Origin: Chitinophagales bacterium
GTDB lineage: Bacteria > Bacteroidota > Bacteroidia > Chitinophagales > Chitinophagaceae
DNA length: 64,000 nt
Direction: 5' to 3'
Assembly (NCBI GenBank): GCA_030832085.1
Contig: JAURJU010000064.1
Coordinates: 62,001 to 126,000 of the forward strand
Numbering within the stretch: position 1 is the first letter of the stretch; each line of letters starts with the position of its first letter. Shown here one piece after another: positions 48,951-58,365 of this stretch. The position numbers and the translations under genes are program-made. The notes beneath the pieces are model-generated. The model was given only the letters and a program-made list of their open reading frames with translations. It had not been told where the DNA came from and searched no databases.

Positions 48951-49772
48951 ATGGATGCGTTGATTTCCTACTTCAGCGATCTTGAAAAAAGACCCCTCGA
49001 AAGAGCGGGTTTTTTTGTGGCAGGCATGGTTCTTCTGTGGATCATTGAAAACGCTGCTCCCCTGATTCAACAGCACTATAAAAGAAACAAGGGACGGCAC
49101 GCTGCCACAAACATTGCATTCACCGCCATTCATTTTGTGATACATACCCTGTTGGCAGGAGGGATCGTTTATATCTCAGGGTGGACCAAAGAAAATGGTT
49201 TTGGCCTGGTGCATTGGTTGAACATGGGGCCGCTTGCAGTCATTGTCACCACTTGCCTTGTGCTTGATTTTTTTGCGGGATGGCTTTGTCACTTTGTTGA
49301 ACACCAGGTGCCCCTTTTCTGGCGCTTTCACATCATTCACCACGCAGACAACAATGTGGATGTTACGACCGGACTAAGGCATCATCCGCTTGAATCCGTT
49401 TGGCGGGGTTTGTTTTTTTACATGGGAATATTCGTTTCGGGGGCTCCCATGTTTGCCGTTTTACTCTACCAAACGGCGTTGGTTTTTATCACCGGATTTA
49501 CACATGCCAACATCAACTTGCCGAAGTGGATCGATAAGGCATTGAGTTGGATATTGGTATCGCCGAACATGCACAAGGTGCACCACCACTGGAAACAACC
49601 CTACACCGACAGCAACTTTGGCGCCGTGTTTTCCATTTGGGACAGGCTGTTGGGTACTTTCATGAAGCTTGATCCCTCAAAGATCCGCTATGGTTTGGAC
49701 CGGTATTACCCGAACGAAAAGGATGAAGATTTTGGAGCCTTGATGAAAAGGCCCTTTCAAAAACTCAAATAA
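48951..49772 (+). CDS. Fatty acid hydroxylase / sterol desaturase superfamily membrane protein
   Basis: His clusters FAGWLCHFVEHQVPLFWRFHIIHHADNNVDVTTGLRHHP; SPNMHKVHHHWKQPYTDSNFG. Confidence 0.88.
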   Translation: MDALISYFSDLEKRPLERAGFFVAGMVLLWIIENAAPLIQQHYKRNKGRHAATNIAFTAIHFVIHTLLAGGIVYISGWTKENGFGLVHWLNMGPLAVIVTTCLVLDFFAGWLCHFVEHQVPLFWRFHIIHHADNNVDVTTGLRHHPLESVWRGLFFYMGIFVSGAPMFAVLLYQTALVFITGFTHANINLPKWIDKALSWILVSPNMHKVHHHWKQPYTDSNFGAVFSIWDRLLGTFMKLDPSKIRYGLDRYYPNEKDEDFGALMKRPFQKLK

Positions 49773-49775
49773 ACC

Positions 49776-50513
49776 GTGAAAAAAATTGCCGTCATCCCCG
49801 CACGCTTTGCTGCCAGCCGTTTCCCGGGAAAGCTCATGCAACGCATTGGTGAAAAAACCATCATCAGAATGGTGTATGAAAACGCTGTTTCCATGGACCT
49901 CTTTGATGAGGTGTTGGTGGTCACCGACAGCGATGAGATCATGCATGAAATTCTTTCCATTGGTGGCAATGTAAAAAAAAGCACCAAAGAACACCAAAGC
50001 GGAAGCGACAGGATAGCAGAGGCTGTTGCGTTAATGGATGTTGATGTCGTTGTCAACATCCAAGGTGATGAGCCTTTTGTTGAACGGGAGCCACTGCACG
50101 ACCTGTTGCGTTGTTTTGAGGACGCTGAAGTGATGGTTGCCTCTGTCATGAAAAGGTTTGAGGCTGGAGAAGAACCCGAAAATCCAAACCAGGTAAAGGT
50201 GATTTGCAACAAAAACAGGGATGCCTTGTATTTTAGCCGCTCTCCGATACCATTCATGCGCAACAGGAGTACAGGGTTGCCATATTTCAAGCATGTTGGG
50301 GTATATGCTTACAGAAAACAAACCCTGCTGGACTTTACGGAATGGCCACTGGGTGCACTAGAGCAAACGGAAATGCTTGAGCAACTGCGTTATCTGGAAA
50401 ACGGGGTTGCCATCAGAATGGTAGAAACAAAAACAATGAGCATTGGGATTGATACCCCGGAAGACCTTGAAAGGGCAAGGGCTGAATTTCGTTCCTCACC
50501 CGATAAAACATAG
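49776..50513 (+). CDS. kdsB: 3-deoxy-manno-octulosonate cytidylyltransferase
   Basis: KKIAVIPARFAASRFPGKLMQRIGEKTIIRMVYENA; VVNIQGDEPFVE; YFSRSPIPFMR. GTG start. Confidence 0.96.
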   Translation: MKKIAVIPARFAASRFPGKLMQRIGEKTIIRMVYENAVSMDLFDEVLVVTDSDEIMHEILSIGGNVKKSTKEHQSGSDRIAEAVALMDVDVVVNIQGDEPFVEREPLHDLLRCFEDAEVMVASVMKRFEAGEEPENPNQVKVICNKNRDALYFSRSPIPFMRNRSTGLPYFKHVGVYAYRKQTLLDFTEWPLGALEQTEMLEQLRYLENGVAIRMVETKTMSIGIDTPEDLERARAEFRSSPDKT

Positions 50514-50514
50514 G

Positions 50515-51021
50515 TCACTGTTTTCTTTTGTAAACCGGGACAGTGCTGCAGGGCTCACCATACATAAGAGATTTCACCACGGGCAAGAGTTTATTGGATA
50601 TTTCCACATATGCATAGGAAGGAATTTCCCTGTCTCCACATCCCTTGACAACGACCCGTTTTCCTTCAAATTCCCTTGCGTCAATTGCATTGATGTTGGC
50701 AATAAAGGTTTTCTTTATTGCCTCATCCCTGTCACCAGCAATAACGGCATGTGCAATTCCCAAAAGTTTTGATGCGATAAGCATATGGGCCCAGAGGGGG
50801 ACAATGGCATCACTTGAACAAAAAACAGCAACATCTCTTTGGGTATATTGGCTCCAGTCATGCTTTTCAAGCGACTCCCGAAAATCTTTTTCTTTCAGCA
50901 ACATTTCCATAAAAAGGAAATTTTTCAAATCGAAAAGCATTGGCTCTTGGTCTGGATAATATTTATCCAGGTCAATGGTCACCAACCCGCTTTCTGCGAC
51001 CTTGTTCCTGAGTTCTTCCAT
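50515..51021 (-). CDS. DUF2480-family protein
   Basis: VTIDLDKYYPDQEPMLFDLKNFLFMEMLLKEKDFRESLEKHDWSQYTQRDVAVFCSSDAIVPLWAHMLIASKL. Confidence 0.82.
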   Translation of the reverse strand: MEELRNKVAESGLVTIDLDKYYPDQEPMLFDLKNFLFMEMLLKEKDFRESLEKHDWSQYTQRDVAVFCSSDAIVPLWAHMLIASKLLGIAHAVIAGDRDEAIKKTFIANINAIDAREFEGKRVVVKGCGDREIPSYAYVEISNKLLPVVKSLMYGEPCSTVPVYKRKQ

Positions 51022-51045
51022 GGTACAAAGTTAGCAAAAATGCAA

Positions 51046-51066
51046 CAGCCACCCGGGGGGTGGCTG
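51046..51066 (-). terminator. Likely terminator downstream of ppiD-like gene
   Basis: 9-bp GC-rich stem CAGCCACCC/GGGTGGCTG with 3-nt loop; minus strand continues TTGCATTTTTG. Confidence 0.55.
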
Positions 51067-51096
51067 CGCGTTTGTTTTCTCATGAGCAGTATGTCA

Positions 51097-53220
51097 TCAG
51101 TAACCGGCTTCCCTTCTTTTGTCAACGATTTTCATTGACTTTTTCAGAGACTCCATCGTACTGTATCCTGCAAATTGCTTGATTTGTGCCTCAAGCGCCT
51201 TCTTTTGTCCTGCAAAATCAACTGCTGCGGAAGGAAGGGCACCGACTTGATTCACTTTAATATAGTATACACCATTTTGTCCGTCAATCAGGTCTGATGT
51301 ATTAGACAAGTTCTTTTTGTAAAACGCTGCACCAATGACTTTTGTTTCTGATCCAAGATTTGGAACAAACGGATCAGCGAACCTTACCGTATCGGCCCTA
51401 CCAGCAGTTCCCCCCAATAAACCAGCGAGCTTTTCAAGGTTTTTTTCAGCTCCTGCCCTTTGTGCAATCATTTCTGCCTTCTTTTTATTCCTCAGGGTTG
51501 GTTCCACCAAGACCCTTGCTACTGATGCCGGCTGAAGACCTTCCTTTATTTCATTGGTGATCATGGCTACCACATACTGGTCTTTGAGGTCAAAAGGTTC
51601 AGAGACCGTCCCTGTCTTGTTCTCAAACACCCATTTCACAACAGCCCTGGATGCAAGTGGTCCTGCACTATAATCCAGTTCCTTGATGTTGTCTGCTGTG
51701 TTTTTGGTGATTTTCATTTTTGCAACCGCTTCATCAAAGGATTTGGGATCCCTGCTGCTTCCCGCAAACTGTGTTGCTGCTGAGGATGCCGTTGCATCCG
51801 TTTCGTCGCTGGCCACAATCGGCTTGGACAAATAAGCCACCTTATAGCCGGGTTCAAAGTTTTTTTGGTTCAACACTTCAATGATATGGTAACCAAAATC
51901 AGTTTTAACCACCTCCAAGCTCCCTTTGGGTTTGTTGAAAATGAAGTTGGAAAATTCTTTTGCAAGGTTCATGTCTACGGAAGAGAAATCATACTCCCCG
52001 CCTTTTGCTTTGCTTCCCTCGTCGTCACTGACTGCGGCGGCAAGCGCACCAAAATTTCCTCCGGATTTGATGACTGCGAAAATGCTGTCTACCCTTTTTT
52101 TGGCTGCACTGTCACTCCTGCGCTGCTGTCCTGTTTGTGGATCAACAATGCCAACAAGAATATGCCTGCATTTTACGGAATCAGGCAAGTTTTTTGCTTC
52201 TATTTTTTTTGCGATGACATAGCTACCACCATCAAGGTATGGACCAACAACTGATCCTACAGCCATTGATATGATGGAATCTTTGGCTGCCATTTGCAAT
52301 TTTGACTTCAGCGCAAATCCATCATAATAAGGAAGCGCGGTATTGTTTTTTGTAACAAAACCTCTCGCATCGTTGGTGGAATAAAAATCAGCCTTCAATG
52401 CATTGAGCTGGTTGAATACACGGGAGGAATCTTGTGTGGTTGGGTTTGCACTAAAAGATACATATGCAATGCTTTTTACATGCTCTTGCTTGAAATCATC
52501 TTTGTGCTTGGAAACATAATCGTTTATTTCTCCATCACTTACTTTTATGGTGCTATCTGAAACAGTAGTATAGGGAACACTTACAAATGAGATGGATGCA
52601 AACGAAGCATTGTCGGCCACCATTTTCTCCAGCATCCATTTTGGAACATAGGATGCCTGTGTAAAGAGAGATGTATATTTTTGGGACAGAAGATTTGTTC
52701 CAATGGGCTTGATGAGTTGCTCTTCAATGTTTGCGGCATCCTCTTGTTTCGAACTCTTTTTTACATTGTTGAACCAGTTTCTTGCAGCATTTACATCATA
52801 TGCGCCTGTTGCCTTGTCAGCAAACATTTGCTTAAATTCCTGGGGGGCATCCTCTGAAAACAAGACGGCACCAAGCTCTTTTGGTGTAACAGCAAGTCCT
52901 AATTTTGCTGCTTCTCCATTGATCATTTCTTCCTGAACATAAGAGTTCCAAACATTTTCAACAATTGTTTGGGTCATCATTTCATTGGTTTGCATTCCCT
53001 GGGACCTGTAGTTCTGCTCAACCATGTTCACTTTTTTGCTGAATTCCATCAGCTCAATATCCTTTCCGTTGATGGATCCCGCAGAGGTTGATTGGCCACC
53101 AAACAGGTTTCCGCTTTTGCCTATGAATGCATCTTGCACCAAAAAGCCAATCAGGCTGATGGCAATCATTGTGGTAAGCAAAACAGCTGCCTTGTCTCTG
53201 ATTTTTTGAATAATTGACAT
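51097..53220 (-). CDS. PpiD/SurA-type membrane-anchored peptidyl-prolyl isomerase
   Basis: MSIIQKIRDKAAVLLTTMIAISLIGFLVQDAFIG; SurA_N-like middle; parvulin domain (KCRHILVGIVDPQTGQ...GGNFGALAAAVSDDEGSKAKGGEYDFSS). ATG at 53220 preferred. Confidence 0.92.
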   Translation of the reverse strand: MSIIQKIRDKAAVLLTTMIAISLIGFLVQDAFIGKSGNLFGGQSTSAGSINGKDIELMEFSKKVNMVEQNYRSQGMQTNEMMTQTIVENVWNSYVQEEMINGEAAKLGLAVTPKELGAVLFSEDAPQEFKQMFADKATGAYDVNAARNWFNNVKKSSKQEDAANIEEQLIKPIGTNLLSQKYTSLFTQASYVPKWMLEKMVADNASFASISFVSVPYTTVSDSTIKVSDGEINDYVSKHKDDFKQEHVKSIAYVSFSANPTTQDSSRVFNQLNALKADFYSTNDARGFVTKNNTALPYYDGFALKSKLQMAAKDSIISMAVGSVVGPYLDGGSYVIAKKIEAKNLPDSVKCRHILVGIVDPQTGQQRRSDSAAKKRVDSIFAVIKSGGNFGALAAAVSDDEGSKAKGGEYDFSSVDMNLAKEFSNFIFNKPKGSLEVVKTDFGYHIIEVLNQKNFEPGYKVAYLSKPIVASDETDATASSAATQFAGSSRDPKSFDEAVAKMKITKNTADNIKELDYSAGPLASRAVVKWVFENKTGTVSEPFDLKDQYVVAMITNEIKEGLQPASVARVLVEPTLRNKKKAEMIAQRAGAEKNLEKLAGLLGGTAGRADTVRFADPFVPNLGSETKVIGAAFYKKNLSNTSDLIDGQNGVYYIKVNQVGALPSAAVDFAGQKKALEAQIKQFAGYSTMESLKKSMKIVDKRREAGY

Positions 53221-53246
53221 ACTATATATATTATTATAAGAGTGGG

Positions 53247-53277
53247 CAAAAATAGGGTAAAAATGGTTATTAACAAA
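53247..53277 (-). promoter_or_regulatory. Bacteroidota-type promoter of ppiD-like gene
   Basis: Minus strand TTTG (53277-53274), 19-nt spacer, TATTTTTG (53254-53247), matching TTTG-N19-TAnnTTTG; 26 nt upstream of ATG. Confidence 0.65.
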
Positions 53278-53278
53278 C

Positions 53279-53760
53279 TGTGGAAAACGGGGTTTTCGCA
53301 TGGTTTTTTACGCCGTTCTTCTGTGTTTTAGGGTCTTTGGGGTGATTTTTTTGGTTTTCCACACCTGCTTGTTCATAAACCTGTTTTGATGTGGATTACT
53401 GGACTTTATCAACTTTAAAATTGTGGATTGTTTTGAACAAGTTTTGTCTTTTTGGATCTTCATTTGAATTTTCTGTTTTTTAGAACATTTTACCCAATGT
53501 TTATCCACAGTATTTTTTTGGTGTTTGGAATGTTGAAAAAAAATAAAATATATTTCTAAAATGTTAACATCTTATGATTTAGCCATATAAAACAATGATT
53601 TTAATCAGGTGTACAGATGTGAACAATTGTGAATTGCTGTGATTAAAGGTGGAACAAAGCATGATAAAAAACAGTTTCCAACATATCCACAGTCCTAATA
53701 GTAATAGTTTATTTTATATATAATATATAATTATAAATACTACAGTAGATATCAACATTG
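53279..53760. other. Candidate chromosomal replication origin (oriC): DnaA-box-like cluster plus AT-rich unwinding tract
   Basis: DnaA-box-like 9-mers at 53279-53287 (TGTGGAAAA), 53355-53363 (TTTTCCACA), 53390-53398 (TGTGGATTA), 53422-53430 (TGTGGATTG), 53501-53509 (TTATCCACA, perfect), 53683-53691 (ATATCCACA), followed by AT-rich tract 53699-53750. Confidence 0.7.
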
Positions 53761-53869
53761 AATTGCAACAAAAAAAACAATCAAAGGAACTGAATTTTTG
53801 AAATTATCCTTGTTGCTTACTTTGGGCATTTGGTTTTTATCTCGGATCAAACATGCTTATCTTTAGACC

Positions 53870-54481
53870 ATGAAAATCATCAGGAATATTATATTTGATC
53901 TGGGCGGCGTTCTCATTGATTGGAATCCTGATTATATGTATCAATCGCTGATCATCAATGAACAGGAACGTAAACATTTTCTCGACCATATTTGTACACT
54001 TGCCTGGAATGAAGAGCAGGATGGGGGAAGGTCTATTCATGAAGCCAATCAATTGTTGATTTCAAAATTTCCTGATAAAAAGGATTTAATACTCGCTTTT
54101 TATGATCGATGGGAAGAAATGTTAAAAGGTCCCATTGAAGGATCTGTAGAAATTTTGCGTAAACTAAAAGAAAATAAAGCTTACAATATTTATGCATTGA
54201 CCAATTGGAGTGCAGAAACTTTTCCGCGGGCCTTGGAATTGTTTGATTTTTTACACTGGTTCGATGGTCGAATTGTTTCTGGCGAGGAAAACACAAGAAA
54301 ACCCTTCAAGGAAATTTATGAGCTCACTCTTTCCAGGTTTGATCTTGACCCATCAGAAACTGTTTTCATTGATGATAACATGAGAAATATAAAAGCAGCT
54401 GAAACATGTGGGATATCTTCCATCCATTTTCAAAACCCTGAAATACTTCTCAGGGATTTAGAGAAGTACAATATACTTTGA
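53870..54481 (+). CDS. HAD-superfamily hydrolase (haloacid dehalogenase/YihX-like)
   Basis: NIIFDLGGVLIDWNPDYMY; ALTNWSAETFP; VFIDDNMRNIKAAETCGISSIHF. Confidence 0.92.
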   Translation: MKIIRNIIFDLGGVLIDWNPDYMYQSLIINEQERKHFLDHICTLAWNEEQDGGRSIHEANQLLISKFPDKKDLILAFYDRWEEMLKGPIEGSVEILRKLKENKAYNIYALTNWSAETFPRALELFDFLHWFDGRIVSGEENTRKPFKEIYELTLSRFDLDPSETVFIDDNMRNIKAAETCGISSIHFQNPEILLRDLEKYNIL

Positions 54482-56599
54482 TCATTTTAAGATCTGGTAG
54501 GCAATAAAACTCAGTAAGTAAGCCAATCCTGTCATGTACAACAATTGAATCATTGGCCATTTCCAAGAACCTGTTTCTTTTTTTACCACCGCCAATGTGC
54601 TCATGCACTGCATCGCCAGGAGGTAAAAAATCAACAGAGAATATCCTGTTGCTGTTGTATAAACAGTTGACCCATCTGATCTTTTTGCAGATTGCATTTT
54701 CTTTCTCAGTGTTTCACTGTTTTCATCCGCATCTTCCCCAACACTATAGAGAGTAGCCATTGTGCCTACAAAGACTTCTCTTGCAGCAAATGACGTTATC
54801 AGGGCAATGCCAATCTTCCAATCATAACCCAAGGGTGCGATCACAGGTTCAATACTCCTTCCTATGATTCCAGCATAAGAATTTTCCAGCATTTTTGATG
54901 ACATCTCTACCTGATATTTGCTTTCATTTGATGGATCACGCTTGATCAATTGTGTAAACTCCTGTTCAATCATTTTCCTCTTGTTTCCAGGTCCAAAAGA
55001 ACTGAATGCCCATAATACCAATGAGATAATCATGATGACCTTTCCGGCATCAAAAACAAACACTTTTGCTTTTTCAACCATGGTAACAACAATATTTTTC
55101 CACCTCGGTTGCCTATAAACAGGCAGTTCAAGAATAAAAAAGCTTTTTTCTTTTATTTTAATGAACAGGTTCATCACATAGGATACTGCCAGCGCAATCA
55201 CAATTCCCAAAACATACAAACCCATCAATACCAATCCCTGTAGATTGAATATCCCCAAGATGTTTTTATTGGGTACAACCAAGGATGCCAAGATGGTGAA
55301 TACTGGCAATCTCGCACTGCAGCTCATGAAAGGTGTTACCATGATGGTCAGTAGCCTTTCCTTCTTGTTTTCAATGTTTCTTGCACTCATGATGGCAGGA
55401 ACAGCACATGCGAATCCTCCAATCATGGGCATTACGCTTTTTCCATTCAAACCAACCCTTCTCATGATTCGGTCCGATAGGAAACTGATCCTCGCCATAT
55501 AACCAGTATCCTCCAACAAAGTAATCAAGCCAAACAAAATCATGATTTGCGGCACAAAGACCAAAATTCCTCCCAGCCCAGCCAAGATACCATTGATCAA
55601 CACATCAGCAAACCAACCCTCTGGCAGAATCGATCCTAACCAACCACCCAAGGCCCCGAAACCATATTCAATTGCATTCATGGGGTATTCGGCAACCCAA
55701 AAAACACTTTGAAACATGATGAGCAGCACTACTGCCATGATCAGGTATCCCCATGTTCTGTGCAAAAAGAAATGATCCAGCTGCTCTGAAAACATTTTTC
55801 TTTTTTCGATGCTTTCTTCAACAACAGACTTTTGCATCACCTGCCGGATTCTCTTGTACCGCAGTTGTATATCCTCTGCTTGAATTTTTGTATGGTTGAA
55901 TTTGTATTTTTCCTCTATTTTCTCTATCCTATCCTGCAGTTCATCTTGCAGATCAAAAGATTCGTGGTTGATCAGGTGGTGCACAGCAGCATAATTGCTC
56001 AATGATGGCATCAATTCCCTCATTTCATGAATGGCATCAACAGCGAGGTTATCAATGGGATAAAAGTCTTGACCCAACACTTCATTGTGCATCATCTGTG
56101 CTACAGTTGACTTCAACTGGTCAATTCCCTTTCCTGTTCGTGCATTCACAACAACAACCGGAACTTGCATTTCTCTTGAAAGACAATCCACGTCAATTTT
56201 TATCCCCCTTTTTTTAGCAAGGTCAACCATTGTCAACGCAACAACCACAGGTATTTTCAAGTCTATCACCTGTGAAACATAGAGCAGGTTTCTTCTCAGG
56301 TTGCTTGCATCAGCAACAACGACTGCCAAATCCACTTTTTCTCCAGCGTCTGGTGTCATCAGTTGTTTATAAGAGACCCATTCATCAGTTCTTCTTGGGT
56401 ATAGGCTATACGTTCCCGGCAAATCCAATACTTGACAGCTTTGCTTGCTTCCCAACACAAAGGTTCCCACTTTTTTCTCAACAGTTACACCAGGAAAGTT
56501 TCCCACTTTTTGTCTTAACCCGGTCAAAAGATTGAAAATTGAGCTTTTCCCGCTGTTGGGATTTCCAATCAATGCTATATATGGGTTTCTTTTTTCCAT
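54482..56599 (-). CDS. feoB: Ferrous iron transporter B
   Basis: ALIGNPNSGKSSIFNLLTGLRQKVGNFPGVTVEKKVG; DLPGTYSLYP; FVPQIMILFGLITLLEDTGYMARISFLSDRIMRRVGLNGKSVMPMIGGFACAVPAIMSAR. Confidence 0.97.
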   Translation of the reverse strand: MEKRNPYIALIGNPNSGKSSIFNLLTGLRQKVGNFPGVTVEKKVGTFVLGSKQSCQVLDLPGTYSLYPRRTDEWVSYKQLMTPDAGEKVDLAVVVADASNLRRNLLYVSQVIDLKIPVVVALTMVDLAKKRGIKIDVDCLSREMQVPVVVVNARTGKGIDQLKSTVAQMMHNEVLGQDFYPIDNLAVDAIHEMRELMPSLSNYAAVHHLINHESFDLQDELQDRIEKIEEKYKFNHTKIQAEDIQLRYKRIRQVMQKSVVEESIEKRKMFSEQLDHFFLHRTWGYLIMAVVLLIMFQSVFWVAEYPMNAIEYGFGALGGWLGSILPEGWFADVLINGILAGLGGILVFVPQIMILFGLITLLEDTGYMARISFLSDRIMRRVGLNGKSVMPMIGGFACAVPAIMSARNIENKKERLLTIMVTPFMSCSARLPVFTILASLVVPNKNILGIFNLQGLVLMGLYVLGIVIALAVSYVMNLFIKIKEKSFFILELPVYRQPRWKNIVVTMVEKAKVFVFDAGKVIMIISLVLWAFSSFGPGNKRKMIEQEFTQLIKRDPSNESKYQVEMSSKMLENSYAGIIGRSIEPVIAPLGYDWKIGIALITSFAAREVFVGTMATLYSVGEDADENSETLRKKMQSAKRSDGSTVYTTATGYSLLIFYLLAMQCMSTLAVVKKETGSWKWPMIQLLYMTGLAYLLSFIAYQILK

Positions 56600-56675
56600 A
56601 AAACTGCGTAAAGGTACAGCCTATTGATGCGCCCAACTTACGAAAACAGTAAAAAGCACTTCAATTCAACCATAG

Positions 56676-56707
56676 TTGCTTTGAACGATTGAACTGTAGT
56701 AAATTTG
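56676..56707 (+). promoter_or_regulatory. Putative Bacteroidota-type promoter of M28 peptidase gene
   Basis: TTG (56676-56678), 21-nt spacer, TAAATTTG (56700-56707); ATG at 56725. Confidence 0.45.
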
Positions 56708-56724
56708 CCACAAATACCCTCAGC

Positions 56725-58365
56725 ATGTACAGGATTTTGGTTTCCCTGCTTTTTCTATCCCACTGCGCAATTGCACAAAAGTTAAACAAGAACGACAAAC
56801 AGATTCTCGGGTATCTTCAACAACAGGTTGGATATTTGTCCTCTGAAGAACTGAAGGGCAGGCGAGCTGGAGATCCGGGTGAAATTTTGGCCGCAACATT
56901 TATTGCTGACAAGTTCAAAGAAATTGGTCTTTCTCCTCGGGGAGGTGCCGATGGATATTTTCAACCCTTTTCCATCAATGATGGCAAATCCATTGCTAAA
57001 GAAAGCCGGTGTGTTATCAATGGTTTTACATTAGAACAAGGCAAAGACTACTTTCCGCTTTCAAATTCTACACCCATTTCGTTCAATGCAGAATGTTCAC
57101 CCTCGTTGAATGAAAAGGGTTTACCTTGGATGATTGATATTTCAGAGACCATGGAAGAAAACAAGGAAAATCCACACTTTGATGTATCCAACATGTTGAA
57201 CGAAAAACTGCAAAAAGCCAAAGACAAGGGTGCCTCTGCGGTTGTTTTTTACAACTCTTCCCCCAAAGAAGATAAAATATTTTTTGACGGAAAAGACCGC
57301 TCAGAAAAGTCCGCACTTCCCGCTTTTTATATTACCCACGCGGCCCAAAAAAGAATTATAAAAGACCCATCGGTTTCTTATCAGATAGAAGCGTCAATAT
57401 CCATCACCCCAAAAGTTCGCAATGCAAGAAATGTTGTTGGTTATCTTGACAACAAGGCACAGTATACAATAGTCATTGGCGCACATTTTGACCACCTGGG
57501 ATATGGAGAAGACGGAAATTCAATGATCCGCAATGGAAACATGGACATACACAACGGCGCAGACGACAATGCGAGTGGAACATCTTCCATGATTGAACTC
57601 GCTTTTCTCATGAAAGCCAGCAAGGTTAAACGGTATAATTTTCTCTTCATTGCATTTTCAGCAGAAGAATTGGGACTCAACGGGTCAAAATATTTTGTCG
57701 AAAACCCCACCATCCCGCTCAACAGCGTTAACTACATGATCAACATGGACATGGTAGGTCGCATGAACGACAGCTCCAAAACCATCACCATTGGAGGGTA
57801 TGGAACTTCTCCGAATTGGAAAACCATGATTGAATCCGTTAAGAAAAAAACCTTCTCCATCAGGTTTGATTCCAGTGGAACCGGACCCAGCGACCATACA
57901 TCTTTCTATCGCAAAGACATCCCAGTGCTTTTCTTTTTTACAGGTTTGCATGCTGATTATCACAAGCCCTCAGATGATGCGGATAAAATCAACTACACAG
58001 GGATGCTCCACATCATCCGGTTTATTCAACAGATGATTGAAGGACAAAAGGAGGAACAAAAACTAGTTTTTACAAAAACAAGGGAACAACAAACCACTAC
58101 CACTGCTCGCTTTAGTGTCAGCATGGGCATCATGCCAGATTATTCTTTTTCAGGTAACGGTGTCAGGGTGGATGGCGTTTCTGACAACCGCCCTGCAAAA
58201 TTAGCGGGCATCCTTGCAGGCGACATTGTCAAACAACTGGGGGAACACAAAACCTCTTCTGTCGAATCATACATGCAAGCCTTGTCAAAATTCAAAAAGG
58301 GTGATAAAACAACCACCCGGGTAATGAGGGGAGACAAGGAAATGACGTTTGAAATTGTTTTCTGA
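56725..58365 (+). CDS. Secreted M28-family zinc aminopeptidase with PA-like insert and C-terminal PDZ domain
   Basis: VIGAHFDHLGYGEDG; HNGADDNASGTSSMIELA; FIAFSAEELGLNGSKYFVENP; PDZ GVRVDGVSDNRPAKLAGILAGDIVKQLGEH. Confidence 0.92.
   Translation: MYRILVSLLFLSHCAIAQKLNKNDKQILGYLQQQVGYLSSEELKGRRAGDPGEILAATFIADKFKEIGLSPRGGADGYFQPFSINDGKSIAKESRCVINGFTLEQGKDYFPLSNSTPISFNAECSPSLNEKGLPWMIDISETMEENKENPHFDVSNMLNEKLQKAKDKGASAVVFYNSSPKEDKIFFDGKDRSEKSALPAFYITHAAQKRIIKDPSVSYQIEASISITPKVRNARNVVGYLDNKAQYTIVIGAHFDHLGYGEDGNSMIRNGNMDIHNGADDNASGTSSMIELAFLMKASKVKRYNFLFIAFSAEELGLNGSKYFVENPTIPLNSVNYMINMDMVGRMNDSSKTITIGGYGTSPNWKTMIESVKKKTFSIRFDSSGTGPSDHTSFYRKDIPVLFFFTGLHADYHKPSDDADKINYTGMLHIIRFIQQMIEGQKEEQKLVFTKTREQQTTTTARFSVSMGIMPDYSFSGNGVRVDGVSDNRPAKLAGILAGDIVKQLGEHKTSSVESYMQALSKFKKGDKTTTRVMRGDKEMTFEIVF

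Noticed and set aside
53308-53508. 66-aa minus-strand ORF in the AT-rich gap
   Set aside because: Lys-rich low-complexity translation of AT-rich DNA overlapping the DnaA-box cluster; probably not coding.
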